Shown: positions 17,669 through 28,657 of the stretch, piece after piece
Position numbering within the stretch: the stretch's first letter is position 1
Layout: every line of letters begins with the position of its first letter
DNA from: Spirochaetota bacterium
GTDB taxonomy: Bacteria > Spirochaetota > Spirochaetia > Treponematales > Treponemataceae
Assembly (NCBI GenBank): GCA_023438065.1
Contig: JAEXRH010000015.1
Coordinates: forward strand, 186,001 to 250,000
DNA: 64,000 nt
Direction of reading: 5' to 3'
Position numbers and translations under genes: made by a program
The notes under the pieces: model-generated
What the model was told of the DNA's origin: nothing
The model's database searches: none
The model's input: only the letters and a program-made list of their open reading frames with translations

Positions 17669-20224
17669 TCAGGACTCGTTCTCGAGCGCGGACGCGAGAG
17701 CCTGCCGCAACTCGTCGACCGTATAGGGTTTCGGGATCACGCCCCGGAACCCGTACTCCCGATAATGCGAAAGAACGGGATCGTCCGAATAACCCGACGA
17801 CACGAGAAGGATCGCGTCGGGATTTACCGAGAGGATCTCGCGCGCGCAGTCCACGCCGTCGACCCCGTTCGGGACGATGAGGTCGAGCACGCAAAAATCG
17901 AAGCCTTCGCCCGACTCCTCGGCTTCCCGAAACCGGGATGCCGCGACGGAGCCGTTCTCGGCGAGGACGACCTCATAGCCGAGGGAAGAGAGGATCGAGC
18001 CCGCGGAATCCTGCACGAGCGGGTCGTCGTCCATGAGGAGAACCCTCTTTCGGCCGTCCGCGACCTCGATCCGCTCGGGGACCGCGACGGAACAACCCTC
18101 GTTCGCGGCAGGAAGAAACAGGTAGAATACGGTTCCCTCCCCCATCACGCTGTCGAAGGAAATCGCCCCGCCATGGTTCTGCATGACCGAGTATACGATC
18201 GAAAGCCCGAGCCCGGTGCCCTTGTCCTTCGTGGTGAAAAACGGCTCGAAGATCCTCGCGCGCATGGATTCCGGGATCCCCGGGCCCTGGTCCTGTATCT
18301 GTATCTCCACGAATCTTGCCGGCGGCAACGGCTTCGAGTCGAAATCGATCGGGCGAGACTTCGCGGGAACGGCGGCGAAATTCCGGTTTCGCGCGCGGAT
18401 CGTTATGATACCGCTCCTTTCCATCGCGTCGCAGGCGTTCCGCACGAGGTTCGAGACCACCTGATTGACCTGGATCGCGTCGACATTAAGGGGCCACACG
18501 TCCCGGTCGATGTCGAACATGCACGCGACGGAGGTGTCGTTGACCGCGAGCATCGCCGCCTCGGTAACGAGCTCCCGCACGTCGTAAACCCCGAGAACCG
18601 GCTTGCCGCCCCGGGAAAACGCGAGCAGCTGCCTCGTCATCTCCCTTGCCCGCATGCACGCGGTTTCCGCCTTCTCGATCGGCGAGCGGGCATGGGGATC
18701 GACGACGCGCATCTTCGCGAGACCGACGTGCCCGAGGATGACCGCGAGGATATTGTTGAAATCGTGCGCGATCCCGCCGGCGAGAATGCCGATCGTCTCG
18801 ACCTTTTGCTTGCGCGCGAGCGCCTCGCGAAGCTCGTCCTGCGCGGTCACGTCCGCGACCGAAAGGAGCATCCGCCCCTTCTTGTTGAGGTCGAAGGAAA
18901 CCGCCGAGAGCCGGCACTTCCTCGTTGCCCCCGGTCCGACCCGGACCCGCGCGTCGAACTCCGGGACCGCGCCCTCCGTCATGATCTTCTCGATGAACGA
19001 ACCGAAGGTCATCCCGTCCGTCTCGAAGCCCACGTCCGCGAGACTCATCCCGACGAGGCCGCTCGACTCGCGCTCGAGGATGCTCTCGATCGCGGGATTC
19101 GCGTCGGTGACGGTAAGGCTTTCGAGATCGACGATGAGAATGCCGGTAGGGTTGAATATGAACATCCGGGAGAACTTGCTCTCGGAAAGCGCGAGATCGC
19201 GCGTCGCGTACTCGCGGTCGGAAATTTCCTTGATGAGCTGCCGCGTGATGCGCAGGTCGGTCGCCGAGACGATGTAGCCCGTCGTGACCCGCTCGAGGTT
19301 CGAGAGGCACACGACGCGAAGGTCGACGGGGATCTCCTCGCGCGTCGCCGTCGCCACGCACGCGTCGATCGACGGCGTTCGCGCCGGCCCGAGCCCGCCG
19401 TCGTGCCAGGCGTGCCGCTCGAGCCATTCGCGCCGCGTTCCCGGCGAGAGGTCGCCGACTACGACGATCCGCTCGATCCCGTTTCCGTTGACCGAGTTCG
19501 GCGAAAAGCCCGTCAGCTGGAATCCCCTCCGGTTCATCCTGACCACGCGCCCCTGGGCGTCGAGGATCATCACGAGATCGAAAACGTTGTCGATGATGAG
19601 CTGGTTCTCGAGATTCGTCAGCTGGGTAAAGATGTTGAGGTAGTTCACCAGGAAGTGGATCGTCGCGAACCAGAGCGCGAGAAGCCAGAAGAGCCCGGTC
19701 ATCGTATGGAGAAACGAGACAATGGCCCCGACGCCGAACGCGCAAAACACCATGAGAGTCCATTCCCCGTCGCGCCGCGCCCGCTCGTCGGTGGCGGAGC
19801 GGATCCAGGGGATCATGAAGACGAGGGTGAGCGAGGCGCAAACGGCGCCGCCCGAGGCGGCGAGGAGCGCGAGACCGAGCGGGCGGGGCGCGATCGCGGA
19901 CAGGGCGGCGAGAAGGAACGGCAAGGCGTAGGAAAGCGGAAAGAGGCGCGAACGCCGGACGGAGGTCATCTCAACGAGAAACGAGAGATACAGAAGACCC
20001 GACAGCCAGCAGAAAAACGCGGTGACTCCGACCCAGAGGGGCGACTCGTCGGCGAGACCCAACGGCACGAGCGCGTAACTCGAGACCGCGAACGCCGTCG
20101 AGAGCCCGAGACTCGCGAGTTTCAGGTGAATCGAGCGTTCCTTCGGGTAGCGGAGATTCGCCGTTCCGAGCGCCGCGAGGATGAGGACGGGAACGGCGGT
20201 ATTGAAGCAAAAGATCGGGGACAT
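17669..20224 (-). CDS. Hybrid sensor histidine kinase with multi-TM sensor, two PAS domains and receiver
   Basis: 851 residues from an ATG preceded by ggaaggtgg. The first 200 residues form about seven transmembrane helices, a likely membrane-embedded sensor. A PAS domain follows at about 210-320 and a second at about 335-455. The HisKA domain has GGIAHDFNNILAVILGH with the phospho-His near residue 487, the type that pairs with GTGLGLSIV HATPase domains (here about 580-710, with NLVRNACDAM). A C-terminal receiver has LMDDDPL, phosphoacceptor Asp near 780 in CVLDLIVPNG, and Lys in VIPKPYT. No DNA-binding output is fused, so signal presumably passes to a separate phosphotransfer protein or the receiver acts as a phosphate sink. 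It is divergent from a DAACS symporter. Confidence 0.9.
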   Translation of the reverse strand: MSPIFCFNTAVPVLILAALGTANLRYPKERSIHLKLASLGLSTAFAVSSYALVPLGLADESPLWVGVTAFFCWLSGLLYLSFLVEMTSVRRSRLFPLSYALPFLLAALSAIAPRPLGLALLAASGGAVCASLTLVFMIPWIRSATDERARRDGEWTLMVFCAFGVGAIVSFLHTMTGLFWLLALWFATIHFLVNYLNIFTQLTNLENQLIIDNVFDLVMILDAQGRVVRMNRRGFQLTGFSPNSVNGNGIERIVVVGDLSPGTRREWLERHAWHDGGLGPARTPSIDACVATATREEIPVDLRVVCLSNLERVTTGYIVSATDLRITRQLIKEISDREYATRDLALSESKFSRMFIFNPTGILIVDLESLTVTDANPAIESILERESSGLVGMSLADVGFETDGMTFGSFIEKIMTEGAVPEFDARVRVGPGATRKCRLSAVSFDLNKKGRMLLSVADVTAQDELREALARKQKVETIGILAGGIAHDFNNILAVILGHVGLAKMRVVDPHARSPIEKAETACMRAREMTRQLLAFSRGGKPVLGVYDVRELVTEAAMLAVNDTSVACMFDIDRDVWPLNVDAIQVNQVVSNLVRNACDAMERSGIITIRARNRNFAAVPAKSRPIDFDSKPLPPARFVEIQIQDQGPGIPESMRARIFEPFFTTKDKGTGLGLSIVYSVMQNHGGAISFDSVMGEGTVFYLFLPAANEGCSVAVPERIEVADGRKRVLLMDDDPLVQDSAGSILSSLGYEVVLAENGSVAASRFREAEESGEGFDFCVLDLIVPNGVDGVDCAREILSVNPDAILLVSSGYSDDPVLSHYREYGFRGVIPKPYTVDELRQALASALENES

Positions 20225-20237
20225 ATCCACCTTCCGA

Positions 20238-20266
20238 TTGACGGGAACCGGACCATCCGGTATCCT
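20238..20266 (+). promoter_or_regulatory. Leaderless promoter of the DAACS symporter gene
   Basis: TTGACG (20238-20243), 17-bp spacer, TATCCT (20261-20266), 7 nt to the ATG at 20274; no Shine-Dalgarno. Confidence 0.65.
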
Positions 20267-20273
20267 GAATGCC

Positions 20274-21503
20274 ATGAAAATCTGGATCAAATACCTCGTG
20301 GGCATCCTCGTCGGCATCGCGTTCGCGCTCGTCGCGCCGCACCAAAACGCGGCCTTTGGAGAGGTCACCAAATACCTGTCGGACGTCGCGATCCAGTTCG
20401 GCCGCTACGCCCTGTACCCCGTGGTCTTCTTCAGCTTCACGATCGGCGTTTACGAGCTCAGGGAAAGCAAGAGCCTTTTCCGGCTCGGATCGATAACGAC
20501 CGCGATCATAATTATAACAGCGATTCTCCTCGCCGTCACGGGTCTCGTCACCGTTCTCGTGCGGAATCCCTCGCGCATCCCGATATTCGTCGAGGGCGCG
20601 ACCGAGACCGGCAAGCTCGGCGTAATGGAATCCCTCAGGCAGCTTTTCCCCTCGAGCGCCTTCGAGGTTTTCACGAACGGGCTTTTCATCCTGCCGCTGT
20701 GCCTCTTCGGCGGATTCGCCGGCGCGGGCTGCGCGGTCGACCGGGACGACGCCAAGGCGACGCTCACCCTTTTCGACTCCCTCTCGCGCGTCTCGTACGC
20801 CGTCATGTCCTTCTTCGTCGACATCCTCGCCCTCGGCATGATCGCGATCTCCGTGTACTGGCTCATCCAGTTCCGCGCGATGGTCGCCTCGAAGGTCTTC
20901 GTCGACTTCATGATCCTGCTCGTCTTCGACCTCCTCCTCCTCGCCTTCATCGTGTACCCCGCGATCCTCCGCTCCCTGTGCGGCAAGATCAACCCCTACC
21001 GAGTCCTGTACGCCTCGATCGGCCCCGTGCTCGCGGCCTTCTTCTCGGGCGATTCCAACATGGCGCTTCCCGTGAGCCTCCGCCACGCGAACGAGAGCCT
21101 CGGCGTTCGCCGCCGCATCTCATCGGTCACGATGCCCATGTTCTCGATCTTCGGCAGGGGCGGCACCGCCCTCGTCGTCACCGTCAGCTTCATCGTCATC
21201 CTCAAGTCCTACTCGAGCCTCGGCATCGCCGCGGCCGACATGCTCTGGCTCCTCGGGGTCGCGATCGTCCTGTCCTTCTTCCTCGGGCGCTTCCCCCAGG
21301 GCGGCGCCTACGTCGCGCTCGCGACCGTCTGCGCGCTCTACGGCAGGGGATTCGAGGCGGGCTACCTCATCCTCAAGCCGGCGGCCTTCTTCATCGGCTC
21401 GGTCGCCTGCGCCATCGACGCGCTCACCGCGGTCTTCGGAACCTATCTCATCGCGAAGCGGTGGGATATGGTCAACCACCGCGACCTCCGCTTCTTCATT
21501 TAA
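20274..21503 (+). CDS. DAACS-family (Na+/dicarboxylate or amino acid) symporter
   Basis: 409 residues, predominantly hydrophobic, eight or more membrane segments. The overall pattern matches the dicarboxylate/amino acid:cation symporter (SDF) family: an N-terminal KYLVGILVGIAFAL helix, YALYPVVFFSF after the second helix, and a C-terminal half with a serine-rich reentrant segment (FFSGDSNMALPVSL) and a polar FGRGGTALVV motif. The classical NMDGT motif is not seen intact, so this belongs to a divergent subgroup and its substrate cannot be assigned. Start chosen at 20274 because a promoter ends 7 nt upstream; a longer version would include the promoter. Divergent from the hybrid kinase, which might sense the same compound. 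Confidence 0.72.
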   Translation: MKIWIKYLVGILVGIAFALVAPHQNAAFGEVTKYLSDVAIQFGRYALYPVVFFSFTIGVYELRESKSLFRLGSITTAIIIITAILLAVTGLVTVLVRNPSRIPIFVEGATETGKLGVMESLRQLFPSSAFEVFTNGLFILPLCLFGGFAGAGCAVDRDDAKATLTLFDSLSRVSYAVMSFFVDILALGMIAISVYWLIQFRAMVASKVFVDFMILLVFDLLLLAFIVYPAILRSLCGKINPYRVLYASIGPVLAAFFSGDSNMALPVSLRHANESLGVRRRISSVTMPMFSIFGRGGTALVVTVSFIVILKSYSSLGIAAADMLWLLGVAIVLSFFLGRFPQGGAYVALATVCALYGRGFEAGYLILKPAAFFIGSVACAIDALTAVFGTYLIAKRWDMVNHRDLRFFI

Positions 21504-21523
21504 GGGGGAATCAGCGGGCCGAC

Positions 21524-21627
21524 GGGAATCGGGCGATCGTCATCGGGCAAGAGTCGGCGCCCTTGACGTCTCGACAAGCGATCAACACTCACTCGACGAA
21601 TTGCCCTCTTCCGTTCTCCCGATTCCC
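21524..21627 (+). repeat. Copy A of a 104-bp palindromic-ended repeat element
   Basis: Begins GGGAATCGGG and ends CCCGATTCCC, a 10-bp terminal inverted repeat. Its first 40 bases closely match the complement of copy B (gatcgtcatcgg.caaga.tcggcgcc in common). No coding capacity; looks like a miniature or REP-like element. Confidence 0.6.
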
Positions 21628-21682
21628 GCGCCACCCCTCACCAAACAACGGACAAGGGAACATCTTGGTTCCCCCTGCCTCC

Positions 21683-21706
21683 AAAGGCCCGCCTCGCGGG
21701 CCTTTT
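21683..21706 (+). terminator. Rho-independent terminator
   Basis: Stem aaaggcccgc / gcgggccttt with loop ct and a TTTT tail. It is the clearest intrinsic terminator in the window, about 180 bases after the symporter stop, and probably ends that transcript after it reads through repeat copy A. Confidence 0.75.
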
Positions 21707-21825
21707 CCGTCACCCCCTTATCCCGCCCCCGCTCACTTCATGCTCGCGTCCGATGCCTGTCAGAACGCACCCTTTTTTCTGGATCCCCGGCTATGACCGT
21801 TACCGAGCGTGACCGCGTTTCCCGG

Positions 21826-21944
21826 CTCAAGGCGAACCCGCAGTCGGGGAATCACGAAGCTTTTCGACTCAAGGCGAACCCGCAGTCGGGGAATCACGAA
21901 GCTTTTCAACTCAAGGCGAACCCGCAGTCGGGGAATCGCGAGGA
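21826..21944. repeat. 42-bp tandem repeat, two full copies and one partial
   Basis: Units start at 21826, 21868 and 21910 with CTCAAGGCGAACCCGCAG. Units 1 and 2 differ only at the last bases; unit 3 diverges after GGGGAATC where copy B of the larger element begins. The period is a multiple of three, which keeps spurious frames open. Confidence 0.8.
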
Positions 21945-22036
21945 TCGGAAGAGGACAATTCGGCGATTCAGTGAAAAACGCCCAACGCGACCAAAGAGGC
22001 GCCGATTCTTGTCCGATGACGATCTCGCGATTCCCC
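21931..22036 (-). repeat. Copy B of the palindromic-ended repeat element, inverted relative to copy A
   Basis: Ends GGGAATCGCGAG and CTCGCGATTCCC, a 12-bp terminal inverted repeat. Read on the minus strand it aligns with copy A over most of its length, best at the GATCGTCATCGG end. Confidence 0.6.
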
Positions 22037-22086
22037 ATGCGTATCGATTCTTGTCCGATGACGCTCCTCGCGATTCCCCTTGCGTG
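22003..22086. repeat. Second 42-bp direct duplication
   Basis: CGATTCTTGTCCGATGACG at 22003 recurs at 22045, and both units continue into CTCGCGATTCCCC. The second unit ends at the -35 region of cheD. Confidence 0.7.
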
Positions 22087-22109
22087 GACTCTCGGCGACG
22101 GCTTATGCT
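22080..22109 (+). promoter_or_regulatory. Leaderless promoter of cheD
   Basis: TTGCGT (22080-22085), 18-bp spacer, TATGCT (22104-22109), 6 nt to the ATG at 22116. The -35 sits at the edge of a duplicated repeat unit. Confidence 0.6.
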
Positions 22110-22115
22110 TAGAGT

Positions 22116-22727
22116 ATGTTCAAGGATTTTCCGCAAATACCGGAGATGCCGAAGATAACGGTCGCTCCGGGCGACCAGCACGCGACGAAAGACGCTTGCG
22201 TCATCTCCACGCTTCTCGGCTCGTGCGTCGCCTGTTGCCTCTGGGATCCGGAGACGAAGGTAGCGGGAATGAATCACTTTCTCCTCGCCAACCGGCGCTA
22301 CGCGCGCGAGATGCCCGTAAGCCTCACCGAGGCGGGACGCTACGGCGTCCAATCGATGGAGATGCTCATCAACGCGATGATCAAGCTCGGCGCGGACAAA
22401 AGACGCCTTCACGCGAAGGCGTTCGGCGGAGGACAGGTGCTCATCAGCCTGTCAAAGGACAATTTCAATTGCGTCGGTAACGTCAACGAGCGGTTTATCC
22501 GCGAGTTTCTCAAGGCAGAAGGCATTCCGCTCGATTCCGAGGACCTCGGCGGCGAGCTCGGCCGCGTCATCCGTTTCCGGACGGATACCTACACGGTCTA
22601 CCGCCGTTTCGTCAAGAAGACGGCAACCGTGCTCGTCGAGACAGAGGAAAAACTCTACTGGAAAAAGAGCATCGCGCGCCACGTCGCCGATGAAAAAGCG
22701 CAGAAGAAGCGGGAAATCCTTTTCTAG
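22116..22727 (+). CDS. cheD: Chemoreceptor glutamine deamidase CheD
   Basis: 203 residues, slightly longer than the usual 155-165 because of a short N-terminal lead and a basic C-terminal tail. The catalytic triad of the CheD/papain-like fold is visible: Thr32 and Cys37 in STLLGSCVACCLWD, and His54 in GMNHFLLA. A typical FGGGQVL segment follows. CheD deamidates glutamines of methyl-accepting chemotaxis proteins and in many bacteria exchanges with CheC/CheY-P. No other chemotaxis gene is nearby, so it is an orphan locus, convergent with ftsK and preceded by the repeat-filled spacer. Two extra cysteines follow the catalytic one (CVACC), which is uncommon. Confidence 0.9.
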   Translation: MFKDFPQIPEMPKITVAPGDQHATKDACVISTLLGSCVACCLWDPETKVAGMNHFLLANRRYAREMPVSLTEAGRYGVQSMEMLINAMIKLGADKRRLHAKAFGGGQVLISLSKDNFNCVGNVNERFIREFLKAEGIPLDSEDLGGELGRVIRFRTDTYTVYRRFVKKTATVLVETEEKLYWKKSIARHVADEKAQKKREILF

Positions 22728-22766
22728 GGCGCCTGCCGGACGCGCGAGACGCGCGACCCCGACGGC

Positions 22767-25595
<2,829 letters not shown>

Positions 25596-25627
25596 CGTCA
25601 AAACACTCCAGGAGCCGTGAGTAGGCG

Positions 25628-26431
25628 TCAGATAAGCGCGAAATACGCGGCGAGCGTAATACCGGCCGGGATCAGATAGAGCGCGAACCAACCGAGCTTG
25701 CCCTTATTGATCAGACCGATGAGGAATTTCAGCGCCAGATAACCGACCGCGAAGGCGGTCAGCATGCCCAAGGCCAGGGGAACCGCGTCGACGGCCCCCT
25801 TGAGAGTATCGGCATCTTTGAGCTCCAGGATAAACGCCGCGAGGATCGCCGGGATCGAAAGAAGGAAGGAAAACTCTCCCGCGGCCTTGCGTTCCACGCC
25901 CGAGACGAGGGAAGCGGAGATCGTGATCCCGGAGCGGGAGATTCCCGGCGTTACCCCGATACCCTGCGCGACGCCGACGATGACGCCCTGAAGGAGTCCA
26001 GGCGCGGCGCGGGGCTTTTTGGGAACCCAGCGACCCGAAACGAGGAGCATGACGCCCGTTACCACGAGGCAGCAGGAGATCCAGAACGGCGCCATGTTCT
26101 CGACGACGTCCTTCAGCGCGAAGCCGATCGCCCCGGTGAACGCGGTCGCGACGACGAGCGCGAGGATCGTTCCCCGGTCGGCCCGGTCCTCGTCCCCCGA
26201 TTTTCCGGTGACGACGCGGACGAGCACGAGACAGAGTTCGACGATCCGCTTCCGGTACACGAGCAGCACCGCGAAGAGCGTCGCGAGATGGAGCATCACG
26301 TCGAATAGGAGCGGCACCGAGGCCTGGCCCAGAAAATACGACGCGATGGCGAGATGGCCCGAGCTCGAGATCGGCAGGAATTCGGCGAATCCCTGGATCG
26401 CCCCCAACATGATCGACTGAAGAATGGTCAT
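25628..26431 (-). CDS. uppP: Undecaprenyl-diphosphatase
   Basis: 267 residues with about eight membrane helices, normal for UppP/BacA. The first catalytic region GFAEFLPISSSGHLAIAS and the second GVTPGISRSGITISASL are both present with the active-site Glu, Ser, His and Arg. The enzyme converts undecaprenyl pyrophosphate to the monophosphate on the outer face of the inner membrane, recycling the lipid carrier for peptidoglycan and polysaccharide export, and confers bacitracin resistance when overproduced. It has an aaggag Shine-Dalgarno and lies 21 bases after a lytic transglycosylase gene and 32 before ftsK, so all three look cotranscribed. Confidence 0.95.
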   Translation of the reverse strand: MTILQSIMLGAIQGFAEFLPISSSGHLAIASYFLGQASVPLLFDVMLHLATLFAVLLVYRKRIVELCLVLVRVVTGKSGDEDRADRGTILALVVATAFTGAIGFALKDVVENMAPFWISCCLVVTGVMLLVSGRWVPKKPRAAPGLLQGVIVGVAQGIGVTPGISRSGITISASLVSGVERKAAGEFSFLLSIPAILAAFILELKDADTLKGAVDAVPLALGMLTAFAVGYLALKFLIGLINKGKLGWFALYLIPAGITLAAYFALI

Positions 26432-26452
26432 GAAACGCTCCTTGCGCGGGTA

Positions 26453-28657
26453 TCAGAAAAGCTCCCGGACCACCTGACCGGGCGATTTTTGGTAGTAAAG
26501 ATAGCCGTAAACCGCGGCGGCCGCAAGCACCTTCCGGCCGTACTCGCGGGTCTCGGCATAGGGCAGGCCCTCGAGAAAGACGTCGTCCGCGAGGCCCGCG
26601 CCGTCCTTTTGCCAGCGGCGGACCTTCGTGATCCCGGCGTTATAGGCGAAAAGCGCCGGAAGGACGCGGCCGTCCATCCGCTTGATCATGTCCGCGAGAA
26701 AAAACGCGCCGAACCTGACGTTCGTCGCCGGATCGTCGAGATCGTAGCTCGAAACGCCGAGCCTCCGGGCGATATCGCCCGCGGTCGGCCGCATGAGCTG
26801 GGCGAGACCGACCGCTCCCGCCGGGGAACGCACAGCCGGGGAAAAAAGGCTTTCGCTGCGGATCATCGCGTAGAGGAGATACTCCGGAAGCCCGTACTCC
26901 TTCGCGGCGGCCGAGATCTCGGCGAGCCAGGGGCGGGGATAAACGATCTCGAGATCCGCGTCGGATACCGGCCCGTCGTCCTCCCTGAGCGCGGCCGCCA
27001 TGACCCTGATCCCGCTCGCCCATTCCCCGTCCGCCTCGAGCCGTTTCGCGATATCGCGCGCGACGGCGAGCGGAAGCCCCGGATACCGCGCGAGCGCCTC
27101 CGGGTATACCCGCCCGGGCAGCTTGAAGTCGATGAAGCCGGAAAGGACCTTCCGCGCCTCCTCGGGGTCGGTTTCGACGGCGAAGGCCGCGCGCCGCGCC
27201 CGATAGAGCGAGGAGGGATCGGCGACCGGTATGCCGAGCGCCTCGGCGGAAAGCACGCGATAGTAAAGCGAGCCGTGATCGCCCTCGAACGCCGCGCGAT
27301 AGGCATTCGCGCGTTCCTCGCCCTCGAGGGAGCCCGACCGCGCGGCGAGATACGCGATCCGGGCGAGGGTTTCGCCTCCCCCATGCCCGGCAAGCCCGCG
27401 GTACAATCGCTCGACCGAGCCCATATCGCGCGCGGCGACCCGCGCGACGACGAAGGAATCGAGTATGTCCGAAAAGAAGCCGGGATCGGACCAGCGCGCG
27501 GCGCATTCCGAAGCGGTCTCGAGAAAGGCGCCGGGGTCCGACGACTCCGCGTTCTTCAGCATGTACCAGAGGGCGACGTCCGCGTCCCCGTCGGCGGCGG
27601 CGAGCGAGAAGGCGGTCTCAAGGCGCGAACGCGCGGCTTCGCGGAGACGCTTCGACTCGCGCCGTCCGGCCGCCTGAGCCGTATCGATCCGGTCGGCGGC
27701 GGCCATGAAAAGCCTGCCTGAATAAAACGCGAGAACGTAGGGGGATTCGCCCGATTTCCCGGCTGGCCCCGCTTCGCGCTTCGCGCGGAGCGCGTCGAGA
27801 AAGACCGCCTCGGCGGCGGGATCGGCCGAGCCGTAGAGGGCGGCCTTGCAGAAATCCGAGAGGACGGGCCGATTGAAGGCCGCCTCATGGCCCGCGGAAA
27901 GTATGGCCTTCGAACCGACCCACGCGCTCCCGTAATCACGCCTGAACGCGGAAGCGCGCGCGGCGGCGATGCCGTACAACTCCTGGGGAAGCCCCGCGGG
28001 AAGGTTCGGGACGAGCGCGACGAGCGATTTCGTCATGGCCCGACCGTAGAAGACGGACGCCGTCTCGAGCGGTCTCGCCTCGCCCGATCCCGTCTCGAGG
28101 GCGAGCTCGAGCTCAAGGCCCTTCACGGCTTCAAGCGCGCCGGAGAGCCGGCTCGCTTCCGCGCGAGCGCGCGACTCCTCGCCGTTCCGCTTTCGGGAAG
28201 CGCCCTTCCGGCCGGCTTTCGCGATCCTGTCCTCGAGGTACTCCCTGAAGTCCCGACAGGAGGCGAGCCGCTCGCTCGCGGTCCCGACGCCCGTCAGGGC
28301 CTCGAGGCAGAGCAAGCGCCAGGGCTCTTCCCCCGCGTCCGCGCCGGCCTCGAACATTCGCCTCGACTCGGGCGCCTTTCCCGCGAGCGAAAGATGAATC
28401 CCGACATAATAGGGCGCGCCCTCGCCGAGCATCAGGATCGAGTCGTAGCGGGTCGGTTCGACCCCGTCGAGAAAGGAATAGTCCCGCGCCGCGAGGGAAT
28501 CCATCACGGACGAACGCGACTCGCCCCACAGAAAGGAGCCGTCGCACGAGGAAAGGATGAGGATGAGAAAAAGGGAAAGAATACCGGTTCCGGGCCGTGA
28601 GGTCCGGAACGCGGCGCGGCCGTCATTTCGGCGGGATCTTGATGTAGGTACCGGCAA
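26453..28657 (-). CDS. Lytic transglycosylase lipoprotein (SLT family) with helical repeats
   Basis: 734 residues. A basic n-region is followed by ILSLFLILILSSC, a lipoprotein signal with lipobox LSSC. Residues 45-560 are rich in paired helices (TPR/HAT-like), as in the superhelical ring of Slt70. The C-terminal catalytic domain has AMIRSESLFSPAVRSPAGA with catalytic Glu, VGLAQLMRPTAGDIA and FAYNAG, the three GEWL/SLT motifs. It would cleave MurNAc-GlcNAc bonds with 1,6-anhydro formation in the periplasm. The start is the only ATG that keeps the signal peptide and overlaps the upstream LysM gene by 35 bases; the 24-residue n-region is unusually long, so a non-ATG start closer to the hydrophobic core is possible. 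Confidence 0.9.
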   Translation of the reverse strand: MPVPTSRSRRNDGRAAFRTSRPGTGILSLFLILILSSCDGSFLWGESRSSVMDSLAARDYSFLDGVEPTRYDSILMLGEGAPYYVGIHLSLAGKAPESRRMFEAGADAGEEPWRLLCLEALTGVGTASERLASCRDFREYLEDRIAKAGRKGASRKRNGEESRARAEASRLSGALEAVKGLELELALETGSGEARPLETASVFYGRAMTKSLVALVPNLPAGLPQELYGIAAARASAFRRDYGSAWVGSKAILSAGHEAAFNRPVLSDFCKAALYGSADPAAEAVFLDALRAKREAGPAGKSGESPYVLAFYSGRLFMAAADRIDTAQAAGRRESKRLREAARSRLETAFSLAAADGDADVALWYMLKNAESSDPGAFLETASECAARWSDPGFFSDILDSFVVARVAARDMGSVERLYRGLAGHGGGETLARIAYLAARSGSLEGEERANAYRAAFEGDHGSLYYRVLSAEALGIPVADPSSLYRARRAAFAVETDPEEARKVLSGFIDFKLPGRVYPEALARYPGLPLAVARDIAKRLEADGEWASGIRVMAAALREDDGPVSDADLEIVYPRPWLAEISAAAKEYGLPEYLLYAMIRSESLFSPAVRSPAGAVGLAQLMRPTAGDIARRLGVSSYDLDDPATNVRFGAFFLADMIKRMDGRVLPALFAYNAGITKVRRWQKDGAGLADDVFLEGLPYAETREYGRKVLAAAAVYGYLYYQKSPGQVVRELF

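Larger units (their letters stand above)
21504..22115. repeat. Repeat-filled spacer of about 600 bp with recurrent GGGGAATC motifs
   Basis: No convincing gene. GGGGAATC or its close variant recurs at about 21506, 21524, 21846, 21888 and 21930, and its complement at about 21621, 22028 and 22071. It holds a 42-bp tandem repeat, two oppositely oriented copies of an element of about 105 bp, a second 42-bp direct duplication, and one good terminator, each listed separately. Small open frames here simply follow the 42-bp period. Confidence 0.7.

Noticed and set aside
17765..21796. Very long open frame (over 1300 codons) on the plus strand
   Set aside because: It is antisense to the hybrid kinase and runs across the symporter and the spacer. 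Composition is Arg/Gly/Asp-rich shadow coding typical of high-GC genomes; the opposite strand has clear domain motifs.
21826..21944. CRISPR array
   Set aside because: The 42-bp units are direct, contiguous and have no variable spacers; no cas gene is present.
21760..22038. 92-codon minus-strand frame with repeated IPRLRVRLE units
   Set aside because: The repetition is the 42-bp DNA period seen through translation; no start signal or conserved domain.
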